Positions 1 through 9,663 of a stretch of 16,850 nucleotides of DNA are shown here, in pieces. Both the position numbers and the translations under genes were made by a program. Where the stretch lies: the NCBI GenBank assembly GCA_900618425.1, contig UZAN01044967.1:1-16850 (forward strand). Direction: 5' to 3'. Below the pieces are notes generated by a model, which was not told the origin of the DNA, did no database searches, and saw only the letters and a list, made by a program, of their open reading frames with translations. Within the stretch, counting starts at the first letter, position 1. Each line of letters begins with the position of its first letter. The DNA is from Echinostoma caproni. Taxonomy: Eukaryota > Platyhelminthes > Trematoda > Plagiorchiida > Echinostomatidae.

Positions 1-729
1 CATGAGTTGCAACTTAGTAGATCTTGTTCCTAACTCATCATACGACCAGTAAAGTTGCATGAGCAGATAGTTTACGTTTGCTATTCCATGTGATCCTAAT
101 TGGGAAGAAAATCAATCCAATCTGAGCGCACGAGTGCACTTATGCATTGGACCGTGATACATTTTTTTCGATTCGTGTAACAGGTAGCTAATTAGTTGTA
201 TAAACTCCTTGTGACACTATTTTGCAGCCTCCCAGATTTCCACGGTATCTCCACTTCTGGTGGAAGCACAATAATCATTTTTATCTATTGATGTACTGGT
301 AAGGGGAAAAGAAGGAATATATGATTTCTCCGTTTTAAAGAATAAAATATGATCAAAAACGTTAGACAGTACCGCAATAGAGGTATCCTAATCTCCTCGG
401 CTCCAATGCAAATGAAGCAAGTTGGTATGGTTTTGAGCAACCGCTGTAACTCAGGAATTAGGACTACCTTTTGGATATTACACATGCGATATTCCGTAAC
501 ACTAACTTGTCGTTAAAATATATATAATATATAAATAGCACCCACTTGTGAACAGTCTTGGTTGCAACGCCACAACATTAATAACATGACAACCACAGGG
601 GGTGGATGGACTGAGAAACAAGACGGAGTGAAAGGAAGGTAAAACAGTTAAAGTGGAAGATAATACAGAAATGGAATAACAATTTTTTGTGTGTTTCATC
701 GTACAATGGTTGACATTATTTTTGTTAAT
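1..729. other. No recognised feature
   Basis: AT-rich sequence with only short chance ORFs. It should be intron of the tubulin gene if that gene continues to the left, but no tubulin exon is present. Confidence 0.5.
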
Positions 730-1437
730 TTGTCATTTTTTTACGGGTCACGGGATTTCAACAGGCAGAACTTACACCACTACCTTCTATTCTGGGCCAT
801 TTCTCTCATCATCTGTAACCAACGAAAATTCCCATCCTTTATGCCCCAACCTGGAAGGCGGCCTGAACAAACTGAAGCCAAAGCTGAAGCCGGCTTCTTC
901 ATACGTCTACGTCGTGTCATGGTCTGACCGCTGCGACGCTTCCTCCAACCTTGCCCAGCACGTGCAAAGAGGGAGAACGGAAAAGTAGTCGGTGAGCAGG
1001 CATATGCAATACGTGACCAATTCATCGGAGGCGTTGTGGAGTGATTAATTCCGTTAGAGAGCGACTATGTACACTCCACACACGACGGTGAATCTTGTCA
1101 TTACCCACACGATGTTCCCACCAAACACGAGAAATGCTTCGGAAACATCGGTGGTCAAATACAGAAAGTCTATTGGCATCCTCAACGCTGAGAGGCCAGG
1201 TCTCGCAACCGTAAAGCAAAACACTACCAACCGCGACAATGTACACCCTTCTCTTAAGGGATAGTCGGATGTCAAGGCGGCGCCACAGGTGTCGCAGGTT
1301 GACGAAAGCTGCTCTAGCTTTCGCTATTCGTGATGTGCTCCCTCCCCCCTTTTTGCAATACCACCACCAGCTGCGATCAAGCTCCCAAGGTACTGCATGT
1401 TGCCAGGATAAGTTCAAACACTGAACGGTGATACGGA
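730..1437 (-). mobile_element. Decayed non-LTR retrotransposon (LINE) 3' end
   Basis: The minus strand carries the C-terminal part of a LINE reverse transcriptase polyprotein, broken across frames. Around 1430-1330 it reads QYLGSLIAAGGG in one frame, then shifts to SRIAKARAAFVNLRHLW. It continues DIRLSLKRRVYI and LLYGCETWPL, and keeps an open frame to about 1025. There an expected Trp codon is TGA within R-stop-IGHVLHMPAHR. A further frameshift leads to ARAGQGWRKRRSGQ, GRLPGWG and MREMAQNRR, with a stop near 780. These motifs are typical of the region after the catalytic RT domain in trematode LINEs. The YADD catalytic box and the endonuclease lie outside this fragment. At least two frameshifts and one nonsense change mean it is dead. 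The exact clade (CR1- or RTE-like) cannot be settled by eye, and the ends are approximate. Confidence 0.85.
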
Positions 1438-2199
1438 GCGAAATGAAACCTCTTTCAAATAGGGTGCATTATGCACAAAATAGCCGAATCAAGAAGGTAA
1501 TCAAGGTCCACTGTGTTCTGATGTTAAAACTCATCATAGAAGAAAGAGAACAGATTGTTTAGTATCGTTTACAAAAATAGTATACATTTGACCCTCGATT
1601 CCACGGGTCACGTTCCGAAAAAGAAGGTTCTTTGAACTAGGCAACAAACTGTGGTGAATGATCGTAGAATAGGTACACATAAATGAAATATAGCGAAAAA
1701 CAGTTCATCACGTAGAGGCTCGTCTCCTATGGACTGAAACTTTCGTAACAAAAATGGGGCAATAAACGTACGCCTATTTACAGGATGAAAAGAAATTTCC
1801 CTTGGCCTACCGGATGCATGGTGCTGTTATGATATAAACAAAGGAAAACAATCTTTTAGTTCAAGAATCAATGATCCAGGTTTGCTGGTTGTATGAGTGC
1901 AGTTTTAGCACTTGATTTGACCAATTTTGCTGTACTGCGTGGCCCGGATCTCGACGTAAAATAGAAAACCGGAGATATTGCCACCTGAGGAGTGCACAAC
2001 AGTGAGACAGTGTATGAATCAAAAGATACACATAAGATTACCCTTAAACTGAAATGGCTAGCCATCACGAACGGGTTATGCCCAAAAGACGTGCCAAGGT
2101 TCTAATCCATAAAACTTGTCTCATTTGAGTGGAAATGTATAAGGGTTAGATACTTCTGTCGTGGGGTTATTTTTCATTTTTGATCATATTTTCTGCTTA
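1438..2199. other. No recognised feature
   Basis: No coding or repeat signal recognised; the one minus-strand ORF near 1868-2068 has no protein-like character. Confidence 0.5.
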
Positions 2200-2355
2200 A
2201 TGGAAGCTGACAACGACGGAGTTTCTTATTTGGGAGTTTTTAATCAGCAATACCTCCGAGAAGTGGAGATACAGCGGAAACCTAGGGGACACGAAATGTT
2301 AATTGTGGAGCGGATGAAGTTTGAAAACATTCTCAGTTCAGAGCCTTGGCAGGTA
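2200..2355 (+). CDS. Possible exon ending at a CAG/GTATAG donor
   Basis: From ATG at 2200 the plus strand reads MEADNDGVSYLGVFNQQYLR, then charged, helix-like sequence through RKPRGHEMLIVERMKF to SSEPWQ. There the codon CAG is followed by GTATAG, a reasonable donor. If the frame is read through, TAG follows one codon later, so the donor fits a coding exon of about 52 codons. A pyrimidine-rich run precedes it. No homologous family was recognised and no downstream exon was found, although the heptad-repeat ORF at 2520-2642 lies just beyond on the same strand. Composition looks protein-like, but chance cannot be excluded. Confidence 0.22.
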
Positions 2356-2519
2356 TAGATGCACTGTATTTTAGATACGATAAATATTATAGTTTGAACG
2401 CTTGTATCTAGACTAATGAATTCATAACGAGAGCAGAGCACAAATTACACCCAAACATTTACCGAGTAAAGAAGATAAACAATAGAATAATCTCAGTCCG
2501 TTTGATCGAAACAGTCGAG

Positions 2520-2642
2520 ATGTTGTTGCTGTTCCAATTTTTCAGCCTCAACCCACAAGCCTTAAACTTTGACCCACAATCCTTTGGACAAAACCCGCAA
2601 TACTTTAACCTTGACGCACAAGCTTTAGTCATACAGCTTTAG
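2520..2642 (+). CDS. Small ORF with 7-residue repeats (40 residues)
   Basis: ATG at 2520 opens a frame reading MLLLFQFFSL, a hydrophobic start like a short signal segment. Repeats of seven residues follow: NPQALNF, DPQSFGQ, NPQYFNL, and DAQALVIQL before the TAG at 2640. At DNA level the unit is 21 bases (ACCCACAAGCCTTAAACTTTG and variants). TTTTTCAG at 2538-2545 could instead be a splice acceptor, making the repeat a terminal exon of a gene whose upstream part is not recognised. It could also be a degenerate non-coding tandem repeat that happens to stay open, since 21 is a multiple of three. No family was recognised. Confidence 0.35.
   Translation: MLLLFQFFSLNPQALNFDPQSFGQNPQYFNLDAQALVIQL
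2545..2640 (+). repeat. Degenerate 21-base tandem repeat, about four units
   Basis: Three consecutive 21-base units starting with ACCCACAAG, ACCCACAAT and ACCCGCAAT are followed by a fourth starting ACGCACAAG. Only the first half of each unit is well conserved. The period keeps one reading frame open on the plus strand. Confidence 0.65.
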
Positions 2643-2954
2643 GCGAGTCAGATCACAAAGTATCGGGATATTCTGAGGTCAACAAATTTTGAAACGCTAT
2701 GTTAAACAAATGTTAATTTTGCAAAGCTTGGTTAAGAAATGAAAAGAGTGGCGGTCGCACGCTACGCTACTCGTTGGTTGGAGAATGTGTGCCCGTATCG
2801 CCAAACCATTTGACTCATCTCGTACAACTTCAGTATTTCCGTGTAACATGCTGAACTGCTGTGAGTAAATATATCACATGTAAGCCAAACCCTACATATT
2901 TTTGTATTTATAAGCCCTGAAATAAATCAAAAGAGTGATATCACAAAAAAATAA

Positions 2955-3264
2955 ATACTTACAGCTCTGTATCTCCACTTGAAGTGAACTCTATTCATTT
3001 AATGTGGATAAATTAACAGACCAAGGATAATAAACACTCTTGACAAAAATAAACCGCATTATTATCACCAGTGTAGTAACGCTGCAACATGTGACATAAT
3101 TATCATCGTCTAAACTCAAGGATTACGGGGTTCGTCTATAGATTGATGAAAAAAGTTGCAGTAGAGGGAGTATCTTCTGTGAACGTTATCGTCCTCGGCC
3201 AGTTAATCTATCCACATCTTAAGAGTGGAGTTCACTTTAGGCGGAGATACGGAAGGGTAAGCAT
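2955..3264. repeat. Foldback (long inverted repeat) element
   Basis: The arm at 2955-3039 and the reverse complement of 3182-3264 align almost without gaps over about 84 bases, roughly three quarters identical by eye. Shared blocks include GTATCTCC, AAGTGAACTC, ATGTGGATA and ATTAAC. The loop is about 142 bases. No coding capacity is evident, so it is a MITE-like or foldback repeat, or an inverted pair of short repeats. Confidence 0.7.
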
Positions 3265-3274
3265 CTACTTCACT

Positions 3275-3827
3275 TTACTTTACTTTTGTGGTATGACTTT
3301 TTAATGTATTCCAGGTCTTGTGAATGCAAAACAATGCACCGTTTGATCTACATTGGATAGTTTTACCATTAGTACTATTACTATTACTACTGCTACTACT
3401 ACTATTACTACTACTACTACTACTACTAATACTGAATGGTTGTTTTGGGTAGCTACTTAAAACGTTTATTATTTGATTTTCTTCTGATACTGTTTCCAAT
3501 TCAGAAAGAACTTTCAGAAGGTTAGGTAATTTTACATGCGTCATTGTCCTTGTTCTTAGCCGGAAAGGAAAATTCTTGTAAATCTATACCGATTCGATAC
3601 AATACTAAATATGGATTTGATTGCATGACACTAACTGTAGAAGACAACTGATTTAGGTACACTTCGAGTGGATATTCAAAATGGTAAATTGGGTTTCTAA
3701 ACCGGAGGCGAAAAGCTTTTGTTGGACGCCTCCGATTAGTTACTTCAATTTTCGGTTTCTGAGCGGTAAACACTCTAAGGGGATATAATATGATTAGTGG
3801 TGAAATTAATATAAGTCCTTTTCTCAA
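3275..3827 (-). pseudogene. Two overlapping ORFs with serine repeat, possible frameshifted gene or exon
   Basis: The minus strand has one frame from 3827 to 3522 (no ATG at its start; it reads KGLILISPLIILYPL, then RRRPTKAFRLRFRNPIYHF). A second frame runs from an upstream stop near 3590 through ATG at 3544 to 3275, reading KLPNLLKVLSELETVSEENQ. This is amphipathic, helix-like sequence followed by a serine and asparagine run from the AGT microsatellite. A single frameshift would join them. The helical part looks protein-like, but no family was recognised. It could be an exon of an unknown gene on the same strand as tubulin, a decayed transposon, or chance. Confidence 0.22.
3368..3432. repeat. 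Imperfect ACT/AGT triplet microsatellite
   Basis: A run of ACT and ATT triplets covers about 65 bases with a few interruptions. On the minus strand in one frame it encodes a serine-rich tract with occasional Asn. Confidence 0.9.
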
Positions 3828-4299
3828 TGCAAGTAGATTAAATTTATATTGACAAATGAATTTGCATGTATTTTGACTTTAATAAACTTGAGATGTTTAA
3901 TTTTTATTAACACTTTGCTATATTGATGATCATTGCGGGGTGAAGGTGATGCACGAAGGAAATAATCAATCGAATTTGAGAAAGAGCACCTACAACGAAC
4001 CCCACGAAAATATCGCCCAAGTTATGTGACTGTAACTGTGTGATAGATGAAGCACTGGAAGAATGCTTGCTTATCACATAATTGTATTTCTTATGGGGGT
4101 TGGTTTTGTTATACGCATTTGATATTGAGTATTACCTGCTCCTCCCCTTCTCCCATGTCAGACCTGTTTTGCTTGTCCTGAATAATATCCTTTTGAAAAC
4201 AGTCACATCTGTTTTATGGATGTGAGAAACCAAATTCCTTTTATTTTTTGTCGTTTTAATTTGAGCATCATACTGTTAAAAGCTTCAAAATGAAACATA
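3828..4299. other. No recognised feature
   Basis: AT-rich, non-coding in appearance. Repeat copy A may begin inside its right part, since weak similarity to 13260-13340 is visible from about 4280. Confidence 0.45.
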
Positions 4300-5330
4300 A
4301 AACAGTTACTATCCCTCCACGTTGCACCCTTCAGGGATTACAAAATTTTGGCAAACTCCAGGAGCTGCGACATAGCGTTTTGGCCAGTATTGTATGTCTT
4401 TAGGAATTATGAAAAATCGCTAATTTTTTTAACACACGGTTTAATTCAATCGGCTTAAACTATAATGTCTTACTTAACCTTTTTTATCGAAAACATTGAA
4501 AACTATTATAAAGCCCACAGCTTGACATCCTTACCCTTCCTTTGGGAAAATTCCATAACTCAAAAAAGAATCTAAATTATCAGTATTGTTCAGTCCGGTT
4601 GGAGTGCAAGAGTGAGTTTGTAGAGTTAGTAGAGTACATTATAATCTAAAACGGTTTCGGGAATAATGGCATCACAAAATTTGGGCACAGTGAACTATCC
4701 GGACCAGATCGTGCGTATCTGATCTGATGCTTAATTCGTGAACAAAACCACATTCAAGAAAAACCATATAATCGAAAACAAGTGAGACTTCGGTTACTGG
4801 ATATGCGTGGTACATTGAATTATTTTCTATATTTCAGGCTCCCATTGTCTGTAATACAATGTTTCTCTGCTTTTCTGGTGAAAATATATACCTTAGTGTC
4901 TATAAACATCTATTTCTTTGTTCTTCTGTTTTGTTGTCGCCGGTGTATGGTGAAACCGATCGATAGGTTAGTTATGACCAGCGCTATTTGGCGTTCGTGC
5001 CGCTGTTATCGGTCATAATCTCAGTGACTGATCAAGTTGATTCACGACGTGGATGTGCATCGTCAAACACATTAAATGGCTCGTTAGACCCAGATTACTA
5101 TGACATTTGGCCCGTGAACTGTCCAAATTCGTCATTAATTCTGGGAAGAACTACAGCGATTGTCGTCCAACCATTTGCACGAGCGGATCAGTGCGATAGC
5201 GGTTTACGATCAATTTGAGAACTACAAACCGAGTTCGCAACGCCACTTACCAGCTATCAACCGCGGTTATTGTTCACCTGCTTGCACGAAGAAGATCGTG
5301 CGATAGAGTCCATGGATCGGGCAAATTTCA
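4300..5330 (+). repeat. Unclassified dispersed repeat, copy A
   Basis: This region is collinear with 13340-14440 at several points. GGCAAACTCCAGGAGCTGCG at 4350-4369 matches GGTAAACTCCGGGAACTGCG at 13401-13420. AGACCCAGATTACTATGAC at 5086-5104 matches AGACCCGGGTTACGATGAC at 14219-14237. CAACGCCACTTACC near 5240 matches CAACGTCGCTTACC near 14330. The frame over the second block reads DPDYYDIWPVNC here and DPGYDDLWSTNC there, so the family may once have been coding. Open frames 4988-5218 and 5270-5473 (the latter with LETTITKLITNTEKI, possibly a short coiled coil) lie in it. No known retrotransposon motif was recognised. The boundaries are estimates. Confidence 0.6.
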
Positions 5331-5517
5331 CTCCCGTCAACGAGACTAATCGCAGGACATCAAATAAAGTCGTGGATTTGGAGACCACAATAACAAAACT
5401 GATCACAAATACTGAAAAAATAGACCCCACAACATTGCGGCAAATGCCTGTGCAGATTAAAGGGGTTTTGTAGTAGCATTATAAGTCCTCGGTTGAATCT
5501 ATTAAAAAGCCTATCAA

Positions 5518-6570
5518 TCAGTTTCAGTTTCTACATCCATTAACCACTCACTATCGTGCGCCGATTTTGGTTGCTGTCTTTTGGTTGCCCATTTGGATGA
5601 ACATAAGGAGAAAACAGGAAAGGTTCAAAGAAAGATCAAACAGAAATTTCGAATTTCAATGGACTAATGTTGCAGAGAAATTGACAAAATGCACGAACAC
5701 CACTTTTACAATACTCAGCCATATCACTCAATGTCTCTAACCATCGGGTATGATCATCCCGAGGTCCCCATCTAGGGAGCTTAACAAGACCTGTGTGACC
5801 TTGACTCTTGGTTAGGGTTTTCATACCCTCATGCCAGATCTTAGCTTGACCACCCTTGACTTTCTTCCACTCACTACCTGCCTCGGCGAATATGGCTCAC
5901 CGTGGCAACCTATCTGGTGACATGCGTAACACATGTCCCAACCAACGTAATCAATGGAGGTCGACCGTTTCCTCCAGTGGCGACCGCGTTTGCCTAAAAC
6001 TCTGCGCCTAACCTCAGCACTGCTCGTCCGGTTACTCCACCAGATTCATGCAATGCTGCGTAGAGAGCGATGTTCGAACAGCGATAGTGTATCTTTGTTC
6101 TGTTTCCCTAATGGCCAAGTTTCTGCGCCGTATAGCAGAACTGGCCGAACTACCGCAGCATACACTCGACCCTTCACAGACAGCCGAATGTCGCGACAGC
6201 GCCACTGATGTCTCAAGTTGGCAAATGCTAATCGAGCCTTCTGTATGCGAGCTGACACTTCATCGGTAATGAGTCGACTGGGTGAGATATAGCTGCCAAA
6301 ATAGTAAAATTTGTCGAATTGCTCTATTAGTTCCTCAGTTAGGGTGAGGCTGGATGTAGGACCAGTCCAATCTTGAAGTGACATTTTACACTTTGAAGGT
6401 GAAAAACGCATACCGAATCTGGTTACACTAGCAGTCAGACTATCCAGAAGGGCTGGTAACTTACCTATCAATGCATGCGGATGAACAGGTATCCAAGCTT
6501 GTTTGAGTAAACGCATGGCCACGATAATGTCCATCTGATTTTTCACCAAAGCCCAAACGTATTCCACTAA
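5518..6570 (-). mobile_element. Non-LTR retrotransposon (LINE) fragment, 3' half of ORF and tail
   Basis: Minus strand 6567-6046 is open for 173 codons and reads RT C-terminal motifs in order: RFGMRFSPSKCKMSLQDW, a FYYFGSYISP box, ARIQKARLAFANLRHQW, DIRLSVKGRVYAA and LLYGAETWPL. After frame breaks it resumes as RWLGHVLRMSPDRLPR, a TGA stop, AIFAEAGSEWKKVKGGQ, GMKTLTKSQGHTG and WLETLSDMAEYC, ending at a stop near 5636. About 120 bases of 3' tail follow. No catalytic YADD box is visible above 6500, so the copy is 5'-truncated. It sits just beyond repeat copy A, whose last open frame ends at 5473. Its segment 5605-6014 is almost identical, in inverted orientation, to 9667-10073. It is not autonomous as it stands. 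Confidence 0.87.
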
Positions 6571-6836
6571 ATATTTCCGGAACTAACAGCTAAAAGACGA
6601 AGTCATACCCTAGCTCATTGGTTGTAACATTGACGACCAGTTTAGAGGTGACCATGCTAGCTCCACATTTGAGAATACTGCGACTTTGTCAAGGGAAGGG
6701 CATTATCCATAAGTGTTAGAATAGAGCGTCCTTGGAAAACCATTTTGCGGCTCGTTGGACAGTCAACGTTGCGGAAACTCGGTAGTAATAACTAACCTTC
6801 AGTCATGCTCAAAAAAGCAGTACAGTGACTCTTTCC

Positions 6837-7022
6837 CTAGGATTTCTTGTCACCAGAAATGTTTGACCTTTGAAAATTACATGTTGTTCCTTCTGGGAGC
6901 TGCTTGCATTTTGAGACAGTTTCGTTAACATCAAAGATATCACAATCGGCATATCCATGGATCATCTGTGGTAAACCCGATCGAAATTCGTTTATCGCAT
7001 CACTCAATATCGTCAAAATTAG
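6837..7022 (-). CDS. Cysteine-containing ORF, possible exon (61 codons)
   Basis: The minus strand is open between stops and reads LILTILSDAINEFRSGLPQM, then GYADCDIFDVNETVSKCKQL and PEGTTCNFQRSN, ending SGDKKS-stop. Three cysteines spaced 11 and 9 residues apart, together with an NET glycosylation sequon, resemble a fragment of a secreted disulfide domain, but I cannot name a family. There is no ATG at its start. A CCTAG precedes it and might be an acceptor, though it lacks a good pyrimidine tract. It lies inside the long tubulin intron on the same strand. It is too short to exclude chance. Confidence 0.2.
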   Translation of the reverse strand, partial: LILTILSDAINEFRSGLPQMIHGYADCDIFDVNETVSKCKQLPEGTTCNFQRSNISGDKKS

Positions 7023-7299
7023 CTAGGTTCTTTGTGAGACTGGATACATCAACTCTGGGAAGGTGAGAAAAGCCCAACTTTGGAAGACATGAAGTTTGCA
7101 TGATGCACGAAAGTGTGTGGCAAATGGTTGTACGAATTGAACTGTGCTAGTTCAATAACCTTAGAAACGACACTCTCCTATAATGAAGACTAAACACGCA
7201 TTTTCTTCGTAGCAGTACACCATGCCAAAGTCGCATCAATAAATGTCCTGAATTTAATACTGGTTTTAAAATGGCATCTTTCCTGAGATGCTCTTAACA

Positions 7300-7410
7300 C
7301 TGTAACCTTCTTGGTACGTTTTCAGCGAAATGGGTGACCGAAAGACAGCAACCAAAATCGCGGGTCTAAAGTGCAGGGTTAGTAACTGCCGAATCTGAAT
7401 CCGAAACTTT
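7300..7410 (+). repeat. Stray LINE 3'-tail fragment
   Basis: AAAGACAGCAACCAAAATCG at about 7341-7360 matches the reverse complement of 5562-5581, in the 3' tail of the LINE at 5518-6570. Looser similarity extends on both sides (AATGGG before it and a GTTAGTAACTG-type stretch after it). No coding part of the element is recognised upstream, so this is either a very short truncated insertion or a leftover. Confidence 0.6.
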
Positions 7411-7494
7411 AGGCGCATTTTATACAGAATATTAGAAACGGAATACCCATAGCACCTCTGCTTTTCAAATTGATACATAGACTGGAGTAAAATT

Positions 7495-7513
7495 GGGGGG
7501 GGGGGGGNGGGGG
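7495..7513. repeat. Homopolymer G run with an ambiguous base
   Basis: Thirteen G, one N at 7508, then five G. The N marks uncertain sequence, so run length here is unreliable. Confidence 0.95.
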
Positions 7514-7589
7514 TTGTACGAGGTGTAGAGGGGGTGAACATAGGATCATTAAAATTTTCTTCACCTTTCTATTGTTGACAATACTTGTA

Positions 7590-8450
7590 TTAGGTTGTTG
7601 AATAAGTTGCCACCGTTACATGAAACGTTTTGCTCTACAAAGAAAGTTTGGTCTTGGATGAAATGTTATACATCATTAGAAAACCCGTGCTATGTTCTAC
7701 AAGATTAAAGTAATCGTTTTTGTCTATGTTATTTTTGGTCGGTTTTACCACCGTCAAATGAATTGTCAAGTAGACAAAAAATCGCACTTTGACACCTTGT
7801 TTTCTCCTTTAACCGAGGTCAAAAAGCGAGTGAAGCTACCAGAGATGATTTACCCTGTATGGAGAGGACACTATATCAGAGAACTGCTAGGGTTTGGTTT
7901 GCTTGCGTCCCGCACGAACTCACCCAAAAGCAGAAGGACATGCGGCTTTCAATCGCTGCTCAAAATCTCTCTCGAAACCAAGAAACCCATGGCCACAGGC
8001 AACGTTTCTTATACAGAATCATCTCTGGAGACGAGAAATAGTGCCTCTACATGAATATAAAACGAAGGAAAGAGTGGGTGGGCGGGAACTTCTGCAACAA
8101 CCCAATACAATAAACTTTTAGGAATCGGATGAGCTGCAGTTTGTTTGGTTCAGTCTGCAAACAGATTAAAGCAGAACAGTCGGGTGGCGAGTAAAATTTG
8201 CGAAGTTTATCTTTCGGTTTTTATCATGAGGATGCAGACCGGTTGGTCGCCATCGTTTAAAATTTTCGATAAACATGCATTTTTTGTCATTGGCAACGTT
8301 GCTCGTCACACTGGTGATTTTAACACTGTGATACCCATTAGAGTTAACGTCTTCAGAGAAAGTACACCAACCGGAATCTGACGCAGCACTAATGATAATT
8401 TAAAGGCTTTCCCACTATCAATATAGAAGATTACATAAATGGCAACTTTG
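7590..8450 (+). mobile_element. Broken mariner-type (Tc1/mariner) DNA transposon
   Basis: The left end TTAGGTTGTTGAATAAGTTG at 7590 follows a TA dinucleotide, as expected for a mariner terminal repeat at a TA target site. Inside, the transposase remnant reads VPHELTQKQKDMRLSI and FLYRIISGDEK, then a stop where mariner has Trp, then CLYMNIKRRKEWVG. At 8281-8320 a degraded counterpart of the HDNARPH box reads as FVIGNVARHTG, so the second catalytic Asp appears lost. At 8440-8448 TGGCAACTT matches the inner part of the inverted left end, but the outer right terminal repeat is gone. The span is about 860 bases against roughly 1.3 kb for intact elements, implying internal loss. It is an inactive fossil within the long tubulin intron, on the opposite strand to the gene. 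Confidence 0.8.
7859..8113 (+). pseudogene. Mariner transposase remnant
   Basis: This is the best-preserved part of the transposase, the enzyme that cuts and rejoins the element's ends. The frame runs from near the end of the DNA-binding region (VWFACVPHELT) through the first catalytic Asp in SGDEK. TAG at 8039-8041 replaces the Trp that normally follows. The same frame then continues as CLYMNIKRRKEWVGG to another stop near 8110. The N-terminal helix-turn-helix region cannot be read in one frame upstream, and the second and third catalytic acidic residues are degraded or missing. The VPHELT and GDEKW-type motifs make the family clear; the subfamily was not determined. Confidence 0.78.
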
Positions 8451-8642
8451 AAATTGGGGAAAGGTCAGCAACCTCGGTGATGTTTTGACCCATGCATGAA
8501 ATTCACCTTGTGGGCCTACATTGTACTGCCATATTTTAGGCACTTGAGTTCCATCAGTTATGTGTAAGTCAGTCATAGTAAGGCTAATCAAATATTCTCG
8601 GAAGGTACAAATGAGAACACTGTTGCATACTGACTTACTTAC

Positions 8643-9057
8643 CGACAAATATCGTAGATTGCCTCGTTATCCACAAGGAAGGTACAGTCGGAGTGTTCCA
8701 AAGTTACATGTGTATTCATCAGTGCGTTGTACGGTTCAACAACGGCTGTCGAAATTTGCGGTGCCGGATAGATGCAAAATTCCATTTTCGATTTTTTCCC
8801 ATAATCCACACTTAATCGTTCCATGAGTAGTGAGGTGAATCCGGACCCGGTTCCCCCGCCAAATGAATGGAAAATGAGAAAGCCTTGTAGTCCACCACAT
8901 TGATCTGCCGCTTTCCTAATATGATCAAGTACTGTGTCCACAATATCTTTTCCTACGGTATAGTGTCCGCGAGCATAGTTGTTCGCTGCATCCTCCTTTC
9001 CGGAGATTAGATTATCCGGATGGAATAGTTGACGATATGTCCCGGTACGAATTTCAT
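8643..9057 (-). CDS. Alpha-tubulin, exon with codons 76-214 (partial gene)
   Basis: This is the second visible coding exon of the same alpha-tubulin gene. It follows a TTATGCAG acceptor and starts by completing Asp76, then reads [13 protein letters not shown] and continues without stops to EAIYDIC plus two bases of Arg214. A perfect GTAAGT donor follows. The tubulin GTP-phosphate loop GGGTGSG lies at residues 142-148, flanked by FHSF and [18 protein letters not shown]. The length of 415 bases matches codons 76-214 with no indel. Several positions differ from the usual metazoan sequence, for example [11 protein letters not shown] and [12 protein letters not shown], so this is a divergent isotype rather than a near-universal one. 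The catalytic Glu254 loop and the C-terminal tail belong to later exons not found between here and the left edge of the window. Confidence 0.95.
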
Positions 9058-9597
9058 CTGCATAATGAAATGGACTATGTTAGAAGGTATAAACTTATAT
9101 GCTATCGGTGCATAAATGATATTTTTCACATTAGCGCCGGGAGTTGGGAGTCTAAATACCTGAGGGAAGGATATCTATATACGTTATGAATGAGCCCTAA
9201 CGAAAGCTTGATCAGGTTTGCAGTTGCACGAATGAATGGTAGACTGATGAATTCAGGACTGGGTGTCGAGTTGAGGTCTGAACGAAGATGGGCACAAATC
9301 AACAGTAAAAAGTAGTCATCTTAAAAAGATTATCATAGGACCTTCTTACTCAGTAAATTGCGTCTAGTCATTCAAACGTTTCTCCTACAAATAACATCTG
9401 AAACAGCAAAAACGCTGTAATTGATAAGGCTGATTTGTATACACAGTAGGTTGAAATTTCTCATCCTGAAGTATAGACATGATACTTGTACAATTCAAAA
9501 GTAACTTCAAAAATTAGTTGATGCCTAATACCTCTGGAATTTCCTTCATAATAACTCCGGAAGCCAAATGTATCAAGGGACTTTTCAAAACCCCCTT

Positions 9598-9656
9598 TAG
9601 TACTAGTAGTATAAGTAGTACTAATAGTATTAGTAGTAGTAGTAGTAGCAGTAAAA
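9598..9656. repeat. Imperfect TAG triplet microsatellite
   Basis: A run of AGT/TAG triplets with interruptions ends at the 5' boundary of the LINE copy at 9664. It is the same motif class as the microsatellite at 3368-3432, in the opposite sense. Confidence 0.88.
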
Positions 9657-9663
9657 GTATTTA

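Noticed and set aside
4666..4877. Small gene model with ATGGCATCACAAAAT start, a 56-base intron at 4782-4837 and an exon at 4838
   Set aside because: The first frame stops at TGA before the proposed donor, and the region belongs to the dispersed repeat.
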